The position numbers were made by a program, and so were the translations under genes. DNA of 5,374 nucleotides from Oscillospiraceae bacterium (GTDB taxonomy: Bacteria; Bacillota_A; Clostridia; Oscillospirales; Oscillospiraceae), in the NCBI GenBank assembly GCA_017411905.1, contig JAFQPB010000017.1:1-5374 (forward strand), in the 5' to 3' direction. Positions 1-4,776 of this stretch are shown here, piece by piece (position 1 is the stretch's first letter; every line of letters starts with the position of its first letter). Below the pieces are notes generated by a model. It ran no database searches and was not told the origin of the DNA. It worked only from the letters and a program-made list of their open reading frames with translations.

Positions 1-24
1 CTACGATATTAGAAGATTTCCGCT

Positions 25-2001
25 TTAGTGAGGCAGTTTTTCCAGCACAACAGCGGTGCGGCTGGGGAGATAGAGCAGCACTCCCGGCTGTCCGTTTTGG
101 GTGACCGTTTCGTAGGTCTGATGATAGACCCGGCCCTGACCGCCAAAGCAGAAATCATCGGTTGACATAACTACCTTATAGCTTCCTGCTTCCGGCATTG
201 GCACAAAGCAGCCCGTATAGCTTCCCGTTGGGTGGAAATTAAAGATATAAACACCTGCACCCTTTTGGTACGCCATCCATTTTCCGTGATTGTCCACATA
301 AAGTTGGCGATCCTTGCCGGTAAAAATGCGCTGGCGTTTCCCGACGGCAACCATTGCCTTTTCAAAATCGTTGAGGTATTCATACCGCAAATTCGGGTTA
401 TCTGCCAGTGACCACTGCCGGCGGCAGTAGTGATAGCTCCAGCCGTTGCCCTCCCGTGGGAAATCGATCCATTCCGGGTGTCCGAACTCGTTGCCCATAA
501 AGGTAAGATAGCCCTCGCCGCCCAAGCTCATCGTCAGCAGGCGGAGCATTTTGTGCAGTGCCATACCCCGGTCAATGACTGGGTTTTGACTGCCCTTTTC
601 CATTCCCCAGTACATTTCCTTGTCGCAGAGGCGGAACATAATGGTCTTATCTCCCACCAAGGCCTGGTCGTGGGACTCGCAGTAGCCGATAACCTTTTCC
701 TTGGGTCTGCGGACAGAAAGCTCATAATAGATGTGGAAAAGATCCCAATTTTCGTCCGGCACTTCCTTTAGCAGCTTGATCCACATATCCGGCTCACCCA
801 TAGCAAGGCGGTAGTCAAAGCCCACACCGCCCCATGAAATAGGCATAGCCAGTCCTGGCAGCGCAGATGTATCCTCCGCAATGGTGATGGCGTTTTTATT
901 TATTTGCCGAACCAGCAGATTGGCAAGCTGTAAATAAGTGACTGCCTCCACATCCGTGTTCATCGAGAAATAGGAATCGTAGCCCATAAAGGCTTTACCG
1001 AGACCGTGGTCGTGATAGAGCATCGAGGTAACACCGTCAAAACGGAACCCGTCGAAATGGTACTCCTCCATCCAGTATTTGAGATTGGAGAGCAAAAAGT
1101 GCAGAACTTCCGGTTTGGCGTAGTCAAAGCATTTTGTCTTCCAAGCCGGGTGGTCACCCCGGTCGCCTGCGTGGAAGAACTGGTAATCGGTACCGTCAAA
1201 CTGATTGATACCCTCCCGGGTGTTCTTGCTGGCGTGAGAGTGGACAACGTCTAAAAGCACCGCAATTCCCATTTTGTGGGCAGTATTAATCAGCTCTTTT
1301 AGGTCTTCCGGCGTGCCGAACCAAGAGGAGGCCGCAAAGAAATTGGTGACCTGATAGCCAAAGGATGCATAGTAGGGGTGCTCCATAACCGCCATAATTT
1401 GCAGCGTATTATACCCCAGCTTGTGAATGCGGGGCAGTACCTTTTCCGTAAATTCCTTATAGGTGCCCAGCTTTCCCTCCTCCTGTGCCATACCGCTATG
1501 GCACTCGTAGATATAAAGCCGCTTTTTGGGCTTAAAGCCTTTATCTGTCCAAGGATAGGGCTTTTCATCCCAAATCGCACCGCACCAGCTATGGTTTTGC
1601 GGGTCTTGCTCTACCCGGTGGATATAAAGGGGAATCCGCTCCAGCTCCTGCCCGCCCCGGCAGACGATGGCCATCACCCGATAACCGGTTTTTAATGCAC
1701 TTTTTCCCGGGATAAACAGCTCAAAAACGCCGTTTTCTTTTCTTTCCATCGGATAGGCATACCGATCCCAGTTACAAAAATCGCCGGTGAGGTACATTTT
1801 TTCCGCGCCGGGCGCCCATTCCCGGTAGTACCAGCCATCCTGTGTTTTGTGAAAGCCGAAGTACAAATGACCGGTAGCAAAGTCGCTGAGGGTTTGTCCC
1901 TCCGGCAGTATGGTCCCAAGGGTTTCCTCCAGCCGCTTTTGCCGCAGTAAAAGGTCAGCGCGGTAGGGCTTTAGCATCGGGTCACAGGAAAGTATTTTCA
2001 T
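25..2001 (-). CDS. glgB: 1,4-alpha-glucan (glycogen) branching enzyme, eukaryote-type GH13_8-like
   Basis: This 658-residue enzyme is predicted to make alpha-1,6 branches in glycogen by cutting an alpha-1,4 chain and transferring it, in the cytoplasm. An N-terminal CBM48-like beta domain (about 42-140, with WAPGA and GDFCNWD) is followed by a GH13 TIM barrel (about 165-530) and an all-beta C-terminal domain (about 560-656). The GH13 motifs are intact: DVVHSH from D251, FRFDGVTSM with nucleophile D322, IAED with acid/base E376, and ESHDQ with D445. Segments such as EHPYYASFGYQVTNFFAAS, LLDVVHSHASKN and GGEGYLTFMGNEFGHPEW closely resemble animal and fungal branching enzymes (from memory), not the usual E. 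coli-type GlgB. The start is set by AAAGGAGG at 2007-2016, five to eight bases before ATG. It has its own promoter and is separated from the upstream minus-strand gene by a terminator. No other glycogen genes are in the window. The family call is very secure; the subfamily is inferred from motif resemblance. Confidence 0.96.
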   Translation of the reverse strand: MKILSCDPMLKPYRADLLLRQKRLEETLGTILPEGQTLSDFATGHLYFGFHKTQDGWYYREWAPGAEKMYLTGDFCNWDRYAYPMERKENGVFELFIPGKSALKTGYRVMAIVCRGGQELERIPLYIHRVEQDPQNHSWCGAIWDEKPYPWTDKGFKPKKRLYIYECHSGMAQEEGKLGTYKEFTEKVLPRIHKLGYNTLQIMAVMEHPYYASFGYQVTNFFAASSWFGTPEDLKELINTAHKMGIAVLLDVVHSHASKNTREGINQFDGTDYQFFHAGDRGDHPAWKTKCFDYAKPEVLHFLLSNLKYWMEEYHFDGFRFDGVTSMLYHDHGLGKAFMGYDSYFSMNTDVEAVTYLQLANLLVRQINKNAITIAEDTSALPGLAMPISWGGVGFDYRLAMGEPDMWIKLLKEVPDENWDLFHIYYELSVRRPKEKVIGYCESHDQALVGDKTIMFRLCDKEMYWGMEKGSQNPVIDRGMALHKMLRLLTMSLGGEGYLTFMGNEFGHPEWIDFPREGNGWSYHYCRRQWSLADNPNLRYEYLNDFEKAMVAVGKRQRIFTGKDRQLYVDNHGKWMAYQKGAGVYIFNFHPTGSYTGCFVPMPEAGSYKVVMSTDDFCFGGQGRVYHQTYETVTQNGQPGVLLYLPSRTAVVLEKLPH

Positions 2002-2032
2002 AGCCGTTCCTCCTTTGCGTTTTTACACTTTC

Positions 2033-2061
2033 AGTTTATTCTTATTTTCCCTCCCTGTCAA
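2033..2061 (-). promoter_or_regulatory. SigA-type promoter of glgB
   Basis: On the minus strand a perfect -35 box TTGACA (2056-2061) is followed after exactly 17 bases by TAAACT (2033-2038), which matches the -10 consensus at four of six positions. It lies about 30 bases upstream of the glgB ATG and leaves a short leader with a strong ribosome binding site. It sits just after the terminator of the preceding minus-strand gene, so glgB is probably an independent transcription unit. No operator or riboswitch-like structure fits in the short leader. Confidence 0.75.
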
Positions 2062-2068
2062 GGGAAAT

Positions 2069-2102
2069 AAAAAGACCTGAAAGCGAACTTTCAGGTCTTT
2101 TT
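2069..2102 (-). terminator. Intrinsic terminator of the zinc-ribbon membrane protein gene
   Basis: This is a perfect 15-bp inverted repeat, with left arm 2069-2083, four-base loop 2084-2087 and right arm 2088-2102. On the minus strand the hairpin core is GACCTGAAAG, loop TTCG, CTTTCAGGTC, followed by a T-tract. The stop codon of the upstream gene (2091-2093) lies within the first arm of the stem. The A/T symmetry means it could also stop plus-strand transcription, but no plus-strand gene precedes it. Confidence 0.88.
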
Positions 2103-2483
2103 TGTGAATTTTTCCTTGCATTTGGGGCAGGTGATGGCGATCTTGCCCTTTCCCTTGGGGACACGGACGGTCTGCTTGCATTTGGGACAGGTAAAATAAC
2201 GGTGGTTTTTGTCCTTAAAACGTTCGATAAGCTGCAGATATTTCCGGTTTTCCCGGTAACGCTTATAGGTATTGCGGGAGAAGCAGCGGTACAGTGCCAA
2301 GATCATAAAAGCATAAGAGACAGCGGTGAGGATCAGCCGGGCGGTATAATTCCATACGAAAAGGTTAATAAAGCAGGCTGCAAGTCCCAAACCCAGAAGC
2401 AGGCTGTTTAATTTATCCGTTCCGTACCGTCCTATCATAAACCGGCGGAAGGCCATAAGGATACGCTGGCCGAATTTTTTCAT
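2091..2483 (-). CDS. Small membrane protein with C-terminal Cys4 zinc ribbon, function unknown
   Basis: This 130-residue protein has a basic N-terminus (MKKFGQRI...), then two hydrophobic stretches at about 26-45 and 50-68 that look like a transmembrane hairpin. A strongly basic linker follows (about 69-96, rich in K, R and Y). A zinc ribbon closes the protein, formed by two CPKC knuckles with C99, C102, C119 and C122. The predicted topology is two membrane helices with the basic ribbon on the cytoplasmic side. I do not recognise a named family. The ribbon could bind nucleic acid or a protein partner, but nothing in the window shows which. The start is supported by AGGAG at 2491-2495, seven bases before ATG. 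The gene has its own promoter and terminator, so its position upstream of glgB does not imply a shared role. Confidence 0.85.
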   Translation of the reverse strand: MKKFGQRILMAFRRFMIGRYGTDKLNSLLLGLGLAACFINLFVWNYTARLILTAVSYAFMILALYRCFSRNTYKRYRENRKYLQLIERFKDKNHRYFTCPKCKQTVRVPKGKGKIAITCPKCKEKFTKKT

Positions 2484-2513
2484 AAAGAAACTCCTTATTT
2501 TGGCGTTTTCTCT

Positions 2514-2541
2514 ATTATAATACGAATTTATTAAAAAACAA
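2514..2541 (-). promoter_or_regulatory. Promoter of the zinc-ribbon membrane protein gene
   Basis: The minus strand carries a perfect -10 box TATAAT (2514-2519), 30 bases upstream of the ATG at 2483. The best -35 candidate, 16 bases further upstream, is TTGTTT (2536-2541), which matches only the first three consensus bases. The -10 box is strong evidence and the -35 assignment is tentative. Confidence 0.6.
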
Positions 2542-2570
2542 CTGCCTTTGGAAAAAGTTTACGATTCGTT

Positions 2571-2611
2571 AAAAAAGCAAGGAACGCAGGCGAAACTGCG
2601 TCCCTTGCTTT
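2571..2611 (-). terminator. Orphan intrinsic terminator on the minus strand
   Basis: A hairpin is formed by AAAGCAAGG (2574-2582) with CCTTGCTTT (2603-2611), then one A/C mismatch, then ACGCAG (2584-2589) with CTGCGT (2596-2601), around a six-base loop. On the minus strand it is followed at once by six T (2571-2576), the layout of a Rho-independent terminator. On the plus strand it is followed by GAAAG, so the minus strand is the functional direction. No gene is visible on the minus strand before it, and the next minus-strand promoter lies after it. It may end a short non-coding transcript or be a relic. Confidence 0.72.
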
Positions 2612-2749
2612 GAAAGAAAAGAGGAAAATGAAAAGAGAATTTGTATCTTTAATATAAAAGGAAAATATGAATAAAAAAAGAGGATAATTATTAAGATTGT
2701 ATTAAGTAGGTGAATAAATGAATATTTTTTCTGCACCGCAAAGGAAAAC
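2612..2749. other. Very AT-rich divergent intergenic stretch
   Basis: Hand counting gives about 19% GC for 2611-2730, far below the flanking genes. The plus strand is strongly purine-biased up to about 2690, with runs such as GAAAGAAAAGAGGAAAATG. There are tiny ATG-started frames of 9, 6 and 22 codons, some with weak ribosome-binding-like sequences, but none shows convincing coding character. It probably acts as the upstream region for prfA and perhaps as the source of the transcript ended by the orphan terminator. I see no riboswitch, T-box or tRNA. Confidence 0.5.
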
Positions 2750-2778
2750 TTTACTTTTAAGGGAAAGAATAGTATACT
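2750..2778 (+). promoter_or_regulatory. SigA-type promoter of prfA
   Basis: TTTACT (2750-2755, four of six matches to the -35 consensus) and TATACT (2773-2778, five of six matches to the -10 consensus) are separated by exactly 17 bases. They lie about 37 bases upstream of the prfA ATG. Because no clear terminator lies between prfA and tsaB, this promoter may also serve the downstream genes. Confidence 0.7.
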
Positions 2779-2814
2779 GTAGGTAACTTTTCTAAGACAA
2801 AGGAGGCGGCAGGC

Positions 2815-3873
2815 ATGCTCAATAAATTAGAGGCCGTAGAAAACCGCTTTGAGGAGCTTTGCGCCAAAAGTGAACAGCCGGATTTCTATGCAGACCCGCA
2901 AAAGGCCGCTGCCCTTTTGCGGGAGAAACACGACTTGGAGCCCATCATCGAGGCCTACCGGGCTTATCAGACTGCCCTGCGGGATATGCAGGAGGCGGAG
3001 GAGCTGATGAGTGACCCGGAAATGCGGGAGCTTTGTCAGGACACCTATCAGGAAGCAAAAAGTCAGAAGGAAGCTCTCTACGAACAGCTTCGCATTTTGC
3101 TGCTGCCAAAAGACCCCAATGACGAGAAAAATGTTATTGTGGAAATTCGCGGCGGTGTGGGCGGCGAGGAAAGTGCGCTGTTTGCCCACAGTTTGTTCCG
3201 TATGTACAGTATGTATGCCGCCCAAAAGGGCTGGCAGGTAGAGCTGATGAACTATAATGAGACAGAATTGGGCGGCGTGAAGGAAGCGGATTTCGTTATA
3301 TCCGGCCGGGGTGCTTATTCAAGGCTTAAATATGAGTCCGGTGTCCACCGTGTCCAGCGAGTTCCTGAGACGGAGTCCGGCGGCCGGGTACACACCTCTA
3401 CCGCTACGGTTGCGGTGCTCCCGGAAATGGAGGAGGTTGACGTGCAGATCAATCCTGCGGATATTGAGATGCAGGTGTTCCGAGCCTCCGGCGCAGGCGG
3501 TCAGCACATCAATAAGACCAGCTCTGCGGTGCGGCTGATCCATAAGCCCACCGGCATCGTGGTGGCCTGTCAGGAGGAACGCAACCAGTTCCAAAACCGG
3601 GAAAAATGTATGCGTATGCTGGCTTCCAAGCTCTATGAGATCGAGCAAGAGCGCATCAGCTCTGAGGTTACCGGTATGCGCCGCAGTCAGGTGGGTACCG
3701 GTATGCGCAATGAGCGGATCCGCACTTATAATTTTCCCCAAGGCCGGGTGACCGATCACCGGATCGGCCTGACCCTCTACAAAATCGATGCGGTGATGGA
3801 TGGCGCGCTGGACGAAATTATTGACGGTCTGGCAACTGCCGATCAGGCCGAGAAGCTGAAGAACAGCCAATAA
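2815..3873 (+). CDS. prfA: Peptide chain release factor 1 (RF1)
   Basis: This 352-residue protein is the class I release factor that reads UAA and UAG in the ribosomal A site and triggers release of the finished peptide. The N-terminal helical domain covers about residues 1-100. The conserved block [14 protein letters not shown] is at 111-124. The codon-recognition tripeptide PET (184-186) sits in [14 protein letters not shown], typical of RF1 and unlike the SPF of RF2. The catalytic GGQ is at 228-230 within [16 protein letters not shown], where the glutamine is normally methylated by PrmC. The length is close to the usual 355-360 residues and the gene looks intact. The start is fixed by AAAGGAGG at 2799-2806, eight bases before ATG. 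The stop is TAA, and the palindromic repeat of the DUF559 cassette begins at the very next base. prmC is not in the window. Confidence 0.98.
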   Translation: MLNKLEAVENRFEELCAKSEQPDFYADPQKAAALLREKHDLEPIIEAYRAYQTALRDMQEAEELMSDPEMRELCQDTYQEAKSQKEALYEQLRILLLPKDPNDEKNVIVEIRGGVGGEESALFAHSLFRMYSMYAAQKGWQVELMNYNETELGGVKEADFVISGRGAYSRLKYESGVHRVQRVPETESGGRVHTSTATVAVLPEMEEVDVQINPADIEMQVFRASGAGGQHINKTSSAVRLIHKPTGIVVACQEERNQFQNREKCMRMLASKLYEIEQERISSEVTGMRRSQVGTGMRNERIRTYNFPQGRVTDHRIGLTLYKIDAVMDGALDEIIDGLATADQAEKLKNSQ

Positions 3874-3918
3874 AAAGCCTTCCCCTGGGGGAAGGTGGTC
3901 CGAAGGACCGGATGAGGG
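3874..3918 (+). repeat. Left copy of two-hairpin palindromic repeat
   Basis: The 45-base unit begins AAAGCC, then forms hairpin one: CCTTCCC (3878-3884), loop CTGG, GGGAAGG (3889-3895). Hairpin two follows: GGTCC (3897-3901), loop GAA, GGACC (3905-3909). The unit ends with GGATGAGGG (3910-3918). It is matched in inverted orientation at 4283-4329. The unit starts directly after the prfA stop codon, and its conserved end supplies the ATG of the DUF559 gene. There is no T-tract after either hairpin, so it is not a standard terminator. I recall similar repeats scattered in gut Clostridia genomes, but that is unverified here. Confidence 0.88.
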
Positions 3919-4282
3919 AAAATATGGAAGAATTATTAAGTTCACGCCGTCGCGCACAAGACTTGCGTAAGAATATGACAAAGGAAGAACGGCATTTGTG
4001 GTATGATTTCTTAAAAACATACCCCGTGCAATTTAAGCGGCAATATCAAATCGGTTGTTACTATGTAGATTTTTTCTGCTATAAAGCAAAACTCATTATA
4101 GAATTAGATGGCTCCCAGCATTGCCCCCCCCAGAAGCAATTGCCTATGACAAAGCGCGTACTGATTATTTAGAAGGGCAAGGATATTTTGTACAGCGTTT
4201 CTCAAATTTGGATGTAATAAAGCATTTTCAGGCTGTCTGTGAAGCCATCGATCAAACTGTAAATGAAAGGGTGCAGGGTTGA
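3912..4282 (+). pseudogene. DUF559 (Vsr/PD-(D/E)XK-like) endonuclease domain gene, frameshifted
   Basis: The first 70 codons give a typical DUF559 start: RAQDLRKNMTKEERHLWYDF, then FKRQYQIGCYYVDFF, then KLIIELDGSQH (62-70), with likely catalytic-site residues D53, E64, D66 and the QH pair. This family is related to very-short-patch-repair-type nucleases; its biological role is not settled. At a run of eight C (4124-4131) the frame is lost and the reading frame ends at 4172 after 86 residues. The missing half continues in another frame from 4130 for 50 residues: PEAIAYDKARTDYLEGQGYF, then VQRFSNLDV, ending at TGA 4280-4282. Six or nine C would join the halves; six gives the spacing I remember for intact relatives. 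An alternative start is ATG 3924, preceded by GAGGGA. It could be a true pseudogene, a homopolymer sequencing error, or a slippage-switched gene. Confidence 0.85.
4124..4131 (+). repeat. C8 homopolymer at the frameshift point
   Basis: Eight consecutive C interrupt the DUF559 gene just after the conserved DGSQH segment. The gene is otherwise A/T-leaning, so the run stands out. Gain of one C or loss of two would restore the reading frame. A minus-one slip during translation over CCC CCC would also enter the downstream frame. Confidence 0.8.
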
Positions 4283-4329
4283 CCCTCATCCGCCCCCTAT
4301 GGGGGCACCTTCTCCCAGGAGAAGGCTTT
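4283..4329 (-). repeat. Right copy of two-hairpin palindromic repeat, inverted
   Basis: This 47-base unit is the reverse complement of the left copy with a few changes. It starts CCCTCATCC (4283-4291). Hairpin two is GCCCCC (4292-4297), loop TAT, GGGGGC (4301-4306). Hairpin one is CCTTCTC (4308-4314), loop CCAG, GAGAAGG (4319-4325). It ends CTTT (4326-4329). Hairpin one differs from the left copy by a C:G to T:A pair swap that keeps the stem intact. The arms of hairpin two are different in sequence but still fully paired. The unit begins right after the ancestral DUF559 stop codon and ends right before the tsaE ribosome binding site. Confidence 0.88.
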
Positions 4330-4336
4330 GGGAGGA
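4330..4336 (+). promoter_or_regulatory. tsaE ribosome binding site
   Basis: GGGAGGA lies five bases upstream of ATG 4342 and decides the tsaE start over an in-frame TTG at 4279 that would read through the repeat. It directly abuts the right palindromic repeat, whose hairpins would form within a few bases upstream in the mRNA and could affect translation. Confidence 0.8.
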
Positions 4337-4341
4337 ATATT

Positions 4342-4776
4342 ATGGAATATATTACAAATTCTCCGGAGGAGACGGAGGCGCTGGGGGCGGCATTGAGCCG
4401 CGCTCTGCAGCCGGGCACCGTTATTGCCTATACCGGGGACTTGGGCGCAGGAAAAACTGCCTTTACCCGGGGACTTGCCCGGGGTCTGGGTATCCGGGAC
4501 ACTGTTACCAGTCCCACCTATACCATTGTAAATGAATACCTTGGCGGCCGACTGCCCCTTTTCCATTTCGATATGTACCGCCTTCATTCTTCCGATGACC
4601 TTTGGGACATCGGCTGGGAGGACTATTTGGAAAGAAATGGCGTCTGCGCTGTGGAATGGAGTGAGAACATCGCTGATGCGCTGGAAGACCCCATCTTTAT
4701 CTGCATAGAAAAGCTGGGTGAAAACAGCAGAAAAATCACCGTAAAAGGAGGAAATTTAGATGCTTTTAGCCTTTGA
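4342..4776 (+). CDS. tsaE: tRNA t6A37 threonylcarbamoyladenosine biosynthesis ATPase TsaE
   Basis: This 144-residue P-loop ATPase supports the TsaB-TsaD complex that transfers threonylcarbamoyl to A37 of ANN-decoding tRNAs in the cytoplasm. The Walker A motif GDLGAGKT is at 32-39, followed by TSPTYTIVNEY (56-66), HFDMYRL (75-81) and VEW (104-106), all conserved in the YjeE/TsaE family. The length is normal. I chose ATG 4342 because it has a good ribosome binding site and matches the family N-terminus, whereas the longer in-frame TTG start would add 21 residues translated from the repeat. Its end overlaps tsaB by 17 bases, the usual pairing of functional partners and a sign of coupled translation. 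It has no clear promoter of its own, so expression may depend on readthrough from prfA across the cassette. Confidence 0.96.
   Translation: MEYITNSPEETEALGAALSRALQPGTVIAYTGDLGAGKTAFTRGLARGLGIRDTVTSPTYTIVNEYLGGRLPLFHFDMYRLHSSDDLWDIGWEDYLERNGVCAVEWSENIADALEDPIFICIEKLGENSRKITVKGGNLDAFSL

Larger units (their letters stand above)
3874..4329 (+). mobile_element. Candidate DUF559 endonuclease cassette bounded by inverted palindromic repeats
   Basis: This 456-base unit consists of a left repeat, a DUF559-type gene and an inverted right repeat, with almost no other sequence. It sits exactly between the prfA stop codon and the tsaE ribosome binding site. Its interior (3921-4280) has about 39% GC by hand count, against about 58% for 3241-3540 in prfA, which suggests a separate origin. 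I see no transposase and cannot identify a target-site duplication. It resembles in layout the REP/BIME-type elements mobilised in trans or a nuclease-driven element, but no mobility has been shown. The boundaries are those of the repeats; the true insertion ends could differ. Confidence 0.55.

Noticed and set aside
430..771. Plus-strand open frames opposite glgB, including one of 113 codons
   Set aside because: They lie fully inside the branching enzyme gene on the other strand and show no recognisable domain or good ribosome binding site.
2718..2786. A 22-codon plus-strand frame (MNIFSAPQRK...) with AGGTG in front of its ATG
   Set aside because: It runs across the -35 and -10 boxes of the prfA promoter and has no other support. 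In such AT-rich DNA, short frames of this kind are expected by chance.
2815..3873. Assignment as release factor 2 (prfB)
   Set aside because: The tripeptide is PET, not SPF, and there is no in-frame UGA programmed frameshift near the start. The motif context is that of RF1.
3874..3918. Left repeat as the prfA terminator
   Set aside because: Its hairpins are strong, but neither is followed by a T-tract on the plus strand, and the same element occurs inverted on the other side of the cassette. A role in termination remains possible but is not supported by its form.
3319..4020. A 233-codon open frame on the minus strand opposite prfA
   Set aside because: It is antisense to an unmistakable RF1 gene, has no family-like motifs, and crosses the repeat and the DUF559 start. 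It is best explained as a by-product of the GC-biased codon use of prfA.
3874..4329. CRISPR array or direct-repeat array
   Set aside because: There are only two repeat copies, they are inverted relative to each other, and the space between them is a gene rather than regular spacers.
4279..4341. N-terminal extension of tsaE from TTG 4279
   Set aside because: The added 21 residues would be translated from the palindromic repeat and do not belong to the TsaE family, while ATG 4342 has a strong ribosome binding site at the right distance.
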